From assembly GCF_937912035.1 (NCBI RefSeq), contig NZ_CALDPF010000041.1:1-44823 (forward strand): 44,823 nt of DNA. The letters are read 5' to 3'. The stretch comes from an uncultured Bacteroides sp. GTDB taxonomy: Bacteria; Bacteroidota; Bacteroidia; Bacteroidales; Bacteroidaceae. The position numbers were made by a program, and so were the translations under genes. Positions 26,462-35,240 of the stretch are shown here, piece by piece; within the stretch, counting starts at the first letter, position 1; each line of letters begins with the position of its first letter. Below the pieces are notes generated by a model. That model saw only the letters and a list, made by a program, of their open reading frames with translations, ran no database searches and was not told where the DNA came from.

Positions 26462-29400
26462 ATGAGGTATAAATTTTTATTACTATGTTTTTTAGGAACT
26501 GTGTTTACTATAAATGCACAGCAAGAATTATTAAGTGGTTTTGAATATGGAGAAAAGAAAACTCCTGATGGTACTGAATGGCAGTCTCCCGAACAATTGT
26601 CTTTAAACAAGGAACAACCTCGGACTTGGTTTTTTACATTCTCTGATTCTGAAAATGCTCGTAAACTGCTTCCTGAGTTCAGTAAGTATTATATGACTCT
26701 TAACGGGAAATGGAAGTTTAATTGGGTCGGTAATCCGGAAGAACGTCCGGTAGATTTTTTCAGACCTTCGTATGATGTTTCAAATTGGGATGATGTAACT
26801 GTTCCTATGCAGTGGAATGTCGCCGGAATACAGAAAAATGGGGATTTAAAGTATGGGGTTCCTATCTATGCTAATCAGCCTGTAATATTCCAGCATAAAG
26901 TGGCTGTTGGAGATTGGAAGGGTGGTGTCATGAGGACTCCTCCTACAGACTGGGTGACATATAAGCATCGTAATGAGGTTGGTTCTTATCGTCGTAGCTT
27001 TATTGTTCCCGAAGGTTGGAAAGACCGTGAAGTTTATATAAATTTCGATGGGGTTTCATCATTTTTTTATCTTTGGGTAAACGGGCAATATATAGGATTC
27101 TCCAAGAATTCGCGCAACACTTCTTCTTTTAATATAACTCCATATCTTAATAAAGAAGGTGAAAACATTCTGGCAGTAGAGGTGTATCGTAACTCGGATG
27201 GCTCTTTCCTCGAAGCTCAGGATATGTTCCGTCTGCCGGGTATATTCAGAGGAGTATATCTTACTTCGACATCACAATTGCAGATAAGGGATTTTCGCGT
27301 ACGTACGGATTTGGATTCGGAATATAAAGATGGAGTGGTGCGTGTGGAAGCGGATATAAGAAATCTCGCAAAGAAGAAAGCAAAAGGTTATTCACTATCT
27401 TATAAGCTTTATGCCAACAAACTTTATTCTGATGAAAACACTATTGTAGAAGGTATTTCTTCTGTTTCGGATGTCTCTGATTTAGCCCACGGAGAATGTG
27501 TTACTTCAGAAACTGAAATTAAAATAAGTAATCCTAAAAAATGGTCGGCAGAATATCCTTACAGATATACTATTGTAGGAGAACTGAAGGACAGGAAGGG
27601 TAGGGTGACAGAGACTTTCTCTACTTCGTTCGGTTTCTGTAAGGTGGAGATAAAGGAGACAACGGCACAGGACGATGAATTCGGTTTGGCAGGACGCTAC
27701 TACTATATTAACGGAAAAACTGTTAAGTTGAAGGGAGTGAACCGCCAGGAAATAAACCCTGAAGTTGGAAATGCTATTTCGCATGAACAGATGAAAGATG
27801 AAATCATGCTTATGAAACGTGGAAACATAAATCATGTACGTAATTCACACTATTCATGTGAACCATACTGGTATTACCTTTGCGACAAATATGGTATCTA
27901 TCTTGAGGACGAGGCGAATATAGAGAGTCATCAGTATTATTATGGAGATGCTTCGCTTTCGCATGTTCCTGAATTTGAGGCTGCACATGTGGCACGAGTA
28001 ATGGAGCTTGCTCATGCGCATGTAAATCATCCTTCGATAGTTATATGGTCGCTTGGAAACGAGGCTGGACCAGGGGTGAATTTTGTAAAGGCATACGAGG
28101 CTATTCATAAGTTTGATTCTTCACGTCCTGTTCAGTATGAACGTAACAACAAGATTGTTGATATGGGATCAAACCAATATCCTTCGATAGCATGGATGAG
28201 AGGAGCTGTTACCGGGAAATACAATATCAAGTATCCATTCCATGTTTCAGAATATGCCCATTCGATGGGTAATGCAGTGGGTAATCTTCAGGATTACTGG
28301 GATGCTATCGAGTCGACGAATTTCTTCTGTGGTGCTGCAATCTGGGATTGGGTAGATCAGGCTCTTTATTATTATGACCGTAATACGGGTGAGCGTTTCT
28401 GGGCATACGGAGGCGACTTTGGTGACAAACCGAACAGTGGAATGTTCTGTATGAATGGTATCCTTTTCCCTGACCATTCTCCGAAACCTGCTTTCTGGGA
28501 AGTAAAGAAAGTATATCAGAATGTCGGAGTAAAGGCTATAGATATGGAAAATGGTAAAATAGAGATATTCAATAAAAATTACTTTACTCCTCTTAACGGT
28601 TATAAACTTGTCTGGTCACTTTATAAGGATGGAAACAAAATAAAGGAAAGTGATGCTTTTATTGCGCCACGCAAGATTGTGGGTCCACGTGATAAGGCTG
28701 TATATACTATTCCTTATAGATTTGATGAGCTCGAGAAAGGAAGTGAGTATTTTGTGAAAGTACAGTTCTTGCTGAATGAGGATATGCCTTGGGCTGATGC
28801 CGGGTATGTACAGATGGAGGAACAACTCTTGGTGAAGAAGGCTGAAAAATTTCCTTCTATGGCTAGTGTGACATCTTCAATGAGTAAGCCTGAAATTATA
28901 GAAGAAGACGGTTTTATTACAATTTCCGGAAATGGTTTCTCTGTTATGTTTGATAATTCCAAAGGAACTATTCATAATTTGTCATATAATGGAAATACGG
29001 TAATCGGTGAAGGAAATGGTCCTGTACTGGACGCATTCCGCGCAAGAATTGATAATGATAATTGGGCATATAAGCAGTGGTTTGAAAAGGGACTTCATAA
29101 CTTGAAACATAAAGTGTCCGGCTACAAGTGGATTAATCGTAAAAATAATAAGGATAATACTGTAAAGCTGATGTATACGGTAATTTCGCAGGCTCCTAAC
29201 AGTGCTGTCCTTGAGGGAGGTACTTCCGGACGGAATATCATTAAGGAAAAAACAGATAAACCGTTTGGAGAAAATGATTTCAGGTTTATAACTAACCAGA
29301 TTTGGACTATATATCCGGATGGCTCGGTCGAACTTCAGTCGTCTATAACTTCGAACCAACCTGAGGTTGTGCTTCCACGTCTTGGATATGTAATGCAACT

Positions 29401-30505
29401 GCCGGAAAAATTCGGAAATTATACATATTATGGCAGAGGACCTTGGAACAATTATAATGACCGCTGTACTGGGGCGTTTGTAGGAAAGTATAGCAGCACG
29501 GTAAAAGAGCAGTATGTAAATTTCCCGAAACCACAAAGTATGGGTAATCGTGAAGGAGTACGTTGGTGCGCTTTGACCGATGATAATGGTAATGGAGTTG
29601 AGTTTGTATCGTCTTCAACAATGTCAGCATCAGCTCTTCCATGGTCTGCCTTGGAAATGACTCTTGCACCTCATCCATATCAGTTGCCAAAATCCAGTGG
29701 AACACATCTTCATCTTGATATGGGAGTTACAGGACTTGGAGGTAACAGCTGTGGTCAGGGTGGTCCGCTTGAAGAGGACAGAATAAAAGCGGGAAATCAT
29801 AATATGAGTTTTATAATACGTCCGGTGAAGAATGCTGAATTTGATAAAACAGCAAAAGTTTCAACTTCCGGCGAAGTTCCGATGTCTGTATCAAGAGCGG
29901 CAAATGGGCTGGTATCAATAGAAACATCAAAGCCTGGTGCAAGAATACTGTATACAGTAAACAATTCAAAAAAGAAACAGTCTTATTTCAGACCTTTTGA
30001 TTTGCGTAACGGGGGAACGGTTACTGCTTATTATGCAGATAATCAGGAAGTGTCGGTAAGTATTAAATTTGAGAAGCTGGAAAGTATACCTCTGACTGTA
30101 GTGAATGCTTCAAGCGAGGAATCGGGAGAAGGAAATGCCAAAAACCTTGTCGACGGAGACAGTAACACAACATGGCATACTATGTATTCTGTAACTGTAG
30201 CACAATATCCACATTGGGTAGACTTTGATGCCGGTGAAGAAAAACTTGTGAAAGGATTTACATATTTGCCACGTCAGGACGGAGGTACAAACGGTAATAT
30301 AAAGGATTATACATTGCATCTGAGTCTTGACGGCAAAAACTGGGGGGAACCTGTTGCCAAAGGACGATTCAAGAGGGGTAAAGATATACAGAGAGTAATG
30401 CTTGATACTCCTGTCAAGGCTCGTTATATACGTTTTACGGGACTTAATTCGCAGAATGGGGCGGACTTTGCCGGAGGAGCAGAATTTACTGTAATGGCTG
30501 AATAA
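26462..30505 (+). CDS. Large GH2 beta-galactosidase with C-terminal discoidin module
   Basis: This is a 1347-aa exported LacZ-type enzyme (signal peptide MRYKFLLLCFLGTVFTINA). Order: sugar-binding and immunoglobulin-like GH2 domains, then a TIM barrel with acid/base Glu534 (WSLGNEAGPG) and nucleophile Glu597 (HVSEYAHSMGN). LacZ-like C-terminal domains follow (about 790-1100, YGRGPWNNYNDR). Next is a chitobiase-like beta-sandwich (about 1130-1200, GARILYTVNN) and a discoidin (F5/8C, CBM32-like) module (about 1205-1347, with TTWHT and YLPRQDGG). It is predicted to remove terminal beta-galactose from host glycans, with the discoidin domain holding the enzyme to the substrate. It starts a tightly spaced block; the M60 peptidase gene follows after 23 bp. 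Confidence 0.93.
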   Translation: MRYKFLLLCFLGTVFTINAQQELLSGFEYGEKKTPDGTEWQSPEQLSLNKEQPRTWFFTFSDSENARKLLPEFSKYYMTLNGKWKFNWVGNPEERPVDFFRPSYDVSNWDDVTVPMQWNVAGIQKNGDLKYGVPIYANQPVIFQHKVAVGDWKGGVMRTPPTDWVTYKHRNEVGSYRRSFIVPEGWKDREVYINFDGVSSFFYLWVNGQYIGFSKNSRNTSSFNITPYLNKEGENILAVEVYRNSDGSFLEAQDMFRLPGIFRGVYLTSTSQLQIRDFRVRTDLDSEYKDGVVRVEADIRNLAKKKAKGYSLSYKLYANKLYSDENTIVEGISSVSDVSDLAHGECVTSETEIKISNPKKWSAEYPYRYTIVGELKDRKGRVTETFSTSFGFCKVEIKETTAQDDEFGLAGRYYYINGKTVKLKGVNRQEINPEVGNAISHEQMKDEIMLMKRGNINHVRNSHYSCEPYWYYLCDKYGIYLEDEANIESHQYYYGDASLSHVPEFEAAHVARVMELAHAHVNHPSIVIWSLGNEAGPGVNFVKAYEAIHKFDSSRPVQYERNNKIVDMGSNQYPSIAWMRGAVTGKYNIKYPFHVSEYAHSMGNAVGNLQDYWDAIESTNFFCGAAIWDWVDQALYYYDRNTGERFWAYGGDFGDKPNSGMFCMNGILFPDHSPKPAFWEVKKVYQNVGVKAIDMENGKIEIFNKNYFTPLNGYKLVWSLYKDGNKIKESDAFIAPRKIVGPRDKAVYTIPYRFDELEKGSEYFVKVQFLLNEDMPWADAGYVQMEEQLLVKKAEKFPSMASVTSSMSKPEIIEEDGFITISGNGFSVMFDNSKGTIHNLSYNGNTVIGEGNGPVLDAFRARIDNDNWAYKQWFEKGLHNLKHKVSGYKWINRKNNKDNTVKLMYTVISQAPNSAVLEGGTSGRNIIKEKTDKPFGENDFRFITNQIWTIYPDGSVELQSSITSNQPEVVLPRLGYVMQLPEKFGNYTYYGRGPWNNYNDRCTGAFVGKYSSTVKEQYVNFPKPQSMGNREGVRWCALTDDNGNGVEFVSSSTMSASALPWSALEMTLAPHPYQLPKSSGTHLHLDMGVTGLGGNSCGQGGPLEEDRIKAGNHNMSFIIRPVKNAEFDKTAKVSTSGEVPMSVSRAANGLVSIETSKPGARILYTVNNSKKKQSYFRPFDLRNGGTVTAYYADNQEVSVSIKFEKLESIPLTVVNASSEESGEGNAKNLVDGDSNTTWHTMYSVTVAQYPHWVDFDAGEEKLVKGFTYLPRQDGGTNGNIKDYTLHLSLDGKNWGEPVAKGRFKRGKDIQRVMLDTPVKARYIRFTGLNSQNGADFAGGAEFTVMAE

Positions 30506-30528
30506 TCAAGAATTTAAGAATATTACTA

Positions 30529-32217
30529 ATGAAAAATTTTAATTATATATTATGTTTGGTTTTGCTTTGTGCCTCATACAGAATATCTGCTTATGCATGT
30601 ACTGAAGCATGTATTGGTATTGTAGATACCATAGATAAGAATACTGAAGACAGATATACTGAAATAGCGGAAAGACTGTTTTCTGATCCATTGTGTACGA
30701 AACTAAAGAAGAGGACTTCAAAGCGAATGATTCAAAAATGTGGTTGTGAGGAGTTTACGAATCTGGGAATGTCTATTTATAATAAACAATATGACATAAA
30801 GTTCCGTGTAAATTCATTCAAACCTTTATATAGTCCTTCGGCTTTGGGAAAAATGCTTCATATAGGAAACGGTTACAGTACATTTCAACATCTCACTGGT
30901 ATTGTTTTGAAACCTGGCAAGCATATAATAATAGTTGATGGGTTAAAAGAAGGTAGTAAATTGGGAGTTAAGGTGGCAGAACTTTATGCCCCTAATCAGG
31001 GAAACAAAGATTGGAGCCTTCATTCAGAGAGATTTGAACTTGGAAATGGTGTCAATGTCTTTGAAAAAACATCAGGTTGGACAGGACTTGCATATATGGA
31101 TTATTATTTTGATAATCCTGAAAATGAGAATGAGATAAAAGTACATTTTGTTACAGGTGAAGTGAATGGATATTTTGATGCATCTGTAAATACAAATGCA
31201 GAATGGGATGAAATGCTTTCAAAAGCTGTATATCCGGTGTTCGATGCTACGGGCTGTAATATTCATCTGGCATATCCCGTAGAGGATTTGAAAAGGTATG
31301 CTGCCGGAAAAGGTAAGGAACTTATAAATGTTTATGAAGATCTTGTTTCTAAACAACATGAGATAATAGGGTGGAAAAAATATGGACTTGTTCCTGATAA
31401 TAAAATTTTTGCACGTGTAAATTATGGATATTACATGTTCCGCGATGGAAATGGAGTTGCATTTAAGTATGATACTATGCGAAGGGTTGCTAATCCTGAC
31501 CACATGCGTAATAAGGATGAGGATGCATGTTGGGGGTTCAGTCATGAAGTAGGTCATGTTCATCAGTTAAAGACGTATCTTTCATGGGGAGGTCTTGGAG
31601 AAACTAGCAATAATATATGTACAAGATACTGTACGCAGGCATTTGGATATAAAAACCGTCTTGGAAAGTATTTTGATAAAGTGGAAAAAGATTTTCTTGA
31701 AGGTGTAAGGTTCGGATCGGCTAGTAAAGCAAGAATAAAAGGAGGAATGAACGATTCCATCATTGCTTCTGTAAACGAAAATCCGGATTATGCTTTGAGT
31801 TATCTGGAGACAGATAATTTTGAGCGTCTTGTTCCATTCTGGAAACTTCAATGTTATTTTGTCAAGAATGGTTATGCGGACTTTTATCCAGATTTATATG
31901 AGAAAATGAGAAACTCTGAGAAAGAATACCCCGAACTGAAAAATCTGGACAGGCATAAGAATGTGGTTCCATTTCAATTGAATTTTATTCGTGGAGCTTC
32001 CATTGTCTCTGGTAAGAATCTGTATCCTTATTTTGAAGCATTCGGCTTTTTCAGATTGTTGAATCTTACTTATGGTGATTATGGTACTTATTCATATATT
32101 ATGACGGATGAAATGAGGACTAAGTTTAAGAATGAAATGAAGGAACTTGAAAGTAAAGGTGTAATAAAACCTTTGACTTCTGATGAGTTGAAATCAATGT
32201 TATATGCCAGGGAGTAA
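30529..32217 (+). CDS. M60-like peptidase (enhancin/mucinase family)
   Basis: This is a 562-aa exported zinc metallopeptidase (signal peptide of about 22 residues). The gluzincin motif H339-E340-V-G-H343-VHQ matches the M60 consensus HExGHxxQ, and the third ligand is Glu358 in LGETSNN. Residues of about 60-220 form the beta-rich accessory domain common in M60 proteins (HIGNGYSTFQHLTGIVLKPGKHIIIVDG). M60-like enzymes of gut Bacteroides cut mucin-type O-glycoproteins, often needing a short O-glycan near the cut site. It has no C-terminal CBM. Its stop overlaps the next start by one base (TAATG), so it is translationally coupled to the first sulfatase. Confidence 0.9.
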   Translation: MKNFNYILCLVLLCASYRISAYACTEACIGIVDTIDKNTEDRYTEIAERLFSDPLCTKLKKRTSKRMIQKCGCEEFTNLGMSIYNKQYDIKFRVNSFKPLYSPSALGKMLHIGNGYSTFQHLTGIVLKPGKHIIIVDGLKEGSKLGVKVAELYAPNQGNKDWSLHSERFELGNGVNVFEKTSGWTGLAYMDYYFDNPENENEIKVHFVTGEVNGYFDASVNTNAEWDEMLSKAVYPVFDATGCNIHLAYPVEDLKRYAAGKGKELINVYEDLVSKQHEIIGWKKYGLVPDNKIFARVNYGYYMFRDGNGVAFKYDTMRRVANPDHMRNKDEDACWGFSHEVGHVHQLKTYLSWGGLGETSNNICTRYCTQAFGYKNRLGKYFDKVEKDFLEGVRFGSASKARIKGGMNDSIIASVNENPDYALSYLETDNFERLVPFWKLQCYFVKNGYADFYPDLYEKMRNSEKEYPELKNLDRHKNVVPFQLNFIRGASIVSGKNLYPYFEAFGFFRLLNLTYGDYGTYSYIMTDEMRTKFKNEMKELESKGVIKPLTSDELKSMLYARE

Positions 32218-33614
32218 TGTTTATGGAAAAGAATAAAATATTAGTTTATTGTATGTCTTCATTACCGCTGTTCACAGCGTGTAATAGTGTGTCGTCTGAT
32301 AATCGTCCGAATGTTTTGATTATATTGATAGATGATGCCGGTTATAATGACTTTGGTTTTATGGGATCAGAAGAAATAAAGACACCTAATATAGACCAAT
32401 TAGCTTTGCAAGGTACAGTATTAACTGATGCACACGTTGCAGCAACGGTGAGTAGTCCGTCGCGTGCTTGTCTTATAACAGGAAGATATGGCCATAGATT
32501 TGGTTATGAGTGTAATTTAGAAGATAGAACCAATGGATTGTCTCTTGATGAACAGACTATTGCGGATGTATTTAAGGCTAATGGTTATCGTACTGCAGCT
32601 ATTGGCAAATGGCATTTGGGAAGCTTGGAAAAATTTCATCCCAATAATCGTGGCTTTGATTATTTTTATGGAATGAAGGCCGGATCGCGTGATTATTTTT
32701 ATAATGAGAAGAAAAGCGATAGACCTGGAGATGAACGAAATTTGTTATTCAATAACAAACAAGTTAAGTTTGATGGATATTTGACAGATAATTTCAGTGA
32801 TAAAGCAGTTGAATATATAAAAGAGAGCGATCAGCCGTTTATGATGTATCTTGCCTATAATGCAGTTCATACTCCAATGCAGGCTACAAAAGAAGATATG
32901 GATAGATTTAAAGGACATCCGAGACAGAAACTGGCAGCAATGACTTGGGCTCTGGACCGTGGAGTTGGCAAGGTAATTCAAGGCTTAAAGGATTCAGGTA
33001 AGTTTAATAATACTCTTATTTTCTTTCTCAGTGATAATGGAGGGGCTACAACAAATGATGCATCAAATTATCCTCTTAAAGGTTTTAAGGGAAATAAGTT
33101 TGAGGGAGGACACCGTATCCCTTATTTTGTCGTTTGGAATGGAAAAGTAAAACCTGGAGTAAAGTTTAATGGACTTTCTTCTTCTCTTGATATTTTTGCA
33201 ACGGCTATTGATGCTGCAGGAATTTCTTCAACAAAAAATAATCTTGATGGGGTTTCACTATTACCTTATTTGTCGGGTGAGAAATCCGGTAATCCTCATG
33301 ACAAGCTTTTCTGGCGCAAGATGGATACAAGGGCAGTCAGAAAAGGAAATTATAAGTTGATAATTACTCATGGTGTCGATTCTGTTTTGTATGACATGTC
33401 TTCCGACTTGGATGAAATGCATAATATAATAAAGGAAAAGCCTGATGTATATAATGATTTGGCATCGGATTTGAAAAATTGGGAGAAGAATATTTGTACA
33501 GAACCATTATGGATAGAAAAGGGATGGAGAAAAATAACAAATGGATCTCATGAAAAATTGATGCATAATGAAATAAAGACTGCTGTGGATTTGAAAAAGA
33601 AAAGAAAGAACTGA
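32217..33614 (+). CDS. S1-family sulfatase lipoprotein, serine type
   Basis: This is a 465-aa sulfatase (463 aa if the ATG at 32223 is used). The signal peptide ends in a lipobox (FTAC), so it is membrane-anchored. Metal-binding DDAGYNDFG is near the N-terminus. The maturation motif is S-S-P-S-R, with Ser79 to be converted to formylglycine, followed by ACLITGRY; GKWHLG is the second signature. A serine in this position means maturation by an anaerobic sulfatase-maturating enzyme (anSME), which is not encoded in the window. The target is probably a sulfated Gal, GalNAc or GlcNAc on host O-glycans; the position cannot be assigned. Confidence 0.9.
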   Translation: MFMEKNKILVYCMSSLPLFTACNSVSSDNRPNVLIILIDDAGYNDFGFMGSEEIKTPNIDQLALQGTVLTDAHVAATVSSPSRACLITGRYGHRFGYECNLEDRTNGLSLDEQTIADVFKANGYRTAAIGKWHLGSLEKFHPNNRGFDYFYGMKAGSRDYFYNEKKSDRPGDERNLLFNNKQVKFDGYLTDNFSDKAVEYIKESDQPFMMYLAYNAVHTPMQATKEDMDRFKGHPRQKLAAMTWALDRGVGKVIQGLKDSGKFNNTLIFFLSDNGGATTNDASNYPLKGFKGNKFEGGHRIPYFVVWNGKVKPGVKFNGLSSSLDIFATAIDAAGISSTKNNLDGVSLLPYLSGEKSGNPHDKLFWRKMDTRAVRKGNYKLIITHGVDSVLYDMSSDLDEMHNIIKEKPDVYNDLASDLKNWEKNICTEPLWIEKGWRKITNGSHEKLMHNEIKTAVDLKKKRKN

Positions 33615-33680
33615 ATTTTATATTTTTGATTCTGAATTGTAGAATAAAAAGAAACGTTTTAAATTAAGATCCTTGAATCT

Positions 33681-35171
33681 ATGAAAACAAAATTAAGTAT
33701 TATGACAGGTATAGCCGGGATAACATTTCCGGTTTACATGTTTGGACAAATATTATCTGAAAATCATCCTAATATAATTATAATTGAGGCCGATGACCTT
33801 GGCTATGGAGATTTGAGTTGTTATGGTGCTACACGTATCAAGACCCCGGGAATGGATAGAATTGCTAAAGAAGGTATTCGATTTACGGATGCACATTGTA
33901 CGGCGGCTACCTCTACTCCAAGCCGTTATTCACTCATAACAGGAATGTATCCGTGGACTAATGCTGATGCTAAAATTCTTCCGGGCAATGCGGCTCTAAT
34001 TATAGATACAAAGAGAATCACTCTTCCTAAGGTGATGAAGAAAGCCGGATATGTGACCGGTGCTGTCGGAAAATGGCATCTTGGTTTAGGGGATGGTGCT
34101 GTGGACTGGAATAAAAAGGTTTATCCGGGAGCTAAGGAAGTAGGATATGATTATTCATTTATTCAAGCTGCAACTAATGACCGTGTCCCTTGCATTTTCA
34201 TGGAAAATGGTATTGGTGTCGGGCTTGAACCTGATGATCCGTTATATGTGAGTTATAAGGAGAATTTTCCAGGAGAACCTACAGGAAAGGATAACCCGGA
34301 ACTTCTACGTATGCATCCCAGTGTAGGACATGCCGGATCTATAGTTAATGGTGTGCCGCGTATCGGATTCCAGACAGGAGGAAAGAATGCACAGTGGAGA
34401 GATGAGGATATGGCTGAATTGTTTTTGAACAAGGCAAAACAGTTCCTGAATGACAATAAGGATAAGTCTTTCTTTTTATATTACGGTCTTCATCAACCTC
34501 ACGTTCCACGTGTTCCTAATGAACGTTTTGTGGGAAAATCCGGTATGGGACCTCGTGGTGATGTCATTCTTGAAGCAGACTGGTGCGTGGAAGAGTTTTT
34601 GAAGGAGATAGATCGTCTTGGACTTACTGAAAATACTATTGTTATTTTGACTAGCGACAACGGACCTGTACTGGATGATGGATATAAGGATGATGCTAAG
34701 GAACTGATAGGAGATCATAAACCTGCCGGTCCATATCGAGGTTGGAAAACTACTATGTACAATGGTGGAACATGTATTCCTTTTATGTTGAGGTGGCCTG
34801 CTAAAGTAAAACCTTCGGTTTCTGATACGTTTGTTTGCCAGATGGATTTGCTTGCTTCTCTTGCAGCTCTTACAGGACAGACTTATAATGAACGTCTTGA
34901 CAGTCAGAATACTCTTGGCGCATTTCTTGGTATTAATGACAAAGGCCGTTCTGAGATGGTCATAGAAGGAATGTTTAATTATGCTTTACGCCAAGGTGAT
35001 TATGTGATGATACCTCCTTATAGTGCAAAAGCCAGATATGAGCTTTATAATATTAAGGATGATCCGGGACAAATAAACAATCTGGCTGAAAAACAACCTC
35101 GTTTGTTACGCCAGATGATGATGAGATTAGAACAATTAAAGCGTGAAACAGGTAAGGTGACAAATTATTAA
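33681..35171 (+). CDS. S1-family sulfatase, serine type (possible Gal-3-O class)
   Basis: This is a 496-aa exported sulfatase (signal peptide about 1-22, no lipobox seen). EADDLGYGDLSCYG binds the metal. The maturation motif is S-T-P-S-R with Ser78 as the formylglycine precursor, followed by YSLITGMYPW; GKWHLGLGDGAVDWN follows. The insert ATNDRVPCIFMENG and the overall layout remind me of the S1_20 class that includes mucin 3-O-sulfogalactose sulfatases, but this is from memory and not tested. It lies 66 bp after the first sulfatase. Together the two may remove differently placed sulfates that block the GH2 and GH20 enzymes. Confidence 0.9.
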   Translation: MKTKLSIMTGIAGITFPVYMFGQILSENHPNIIIIEADDLGYGDLSCYGATRIKTPGMDRIAKEGIRFTDAHCTAATSTPSRYSLITGMYPWTNADAKILPGNAALIIDTKRITLPKVMKKAGYVTGAVGKWHLGLGDGAVDWNKKVYPGAKEVGYDYSFIQAATNDRVPCIFMENGIGVGLEPDDPLYVSYKENFPGEPTGKDNPELLRMHPSVGHAGSIVNGVPRIGFQTGGKNAQWRDEDMAELFLNKAKQFLNDNKDKSFFLYYGLHQPHVPRVPNERFVGKSGMGPRGDVILEADWCVEEFLKEIDRLGLTENTIVILTSDNGPVLDDGYKDDAKELIGDHKPAGPYRGWKTTMYNGGTCIPFMLRWPAKVKPSVSDTFVCQMDLLASLAALTGQTYNERLDSQNTLGAFLGINDKGRSEMVIEGMFNYALRQGDYVMIPPYSAKARYELYNIKDDPGQINNLAEKQPRLLRQMMMRLEQLKRETGKVTNY

Positions 35172-35240
35172 ATTAAATCAGAAGTTTATTTATTGGAATC
35201 AATATATAATGAATTAGGAATTATAATACATAGGAAGAAC

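Noticed and set aside
33621..33628. TATTTTTG match to a -7 box between the two sulfatase genes
   Set aside because: It lies in an AT-rich gap of 66 bp with no -33 partner and the flanking genes look co-transcribed; a chance match is likely.
35193..35240. TTG-initiated extension of the second GH2
   Set aside because: The ATG at 35241 has a GGAAG ribosome site and begins a clear signal peptide.
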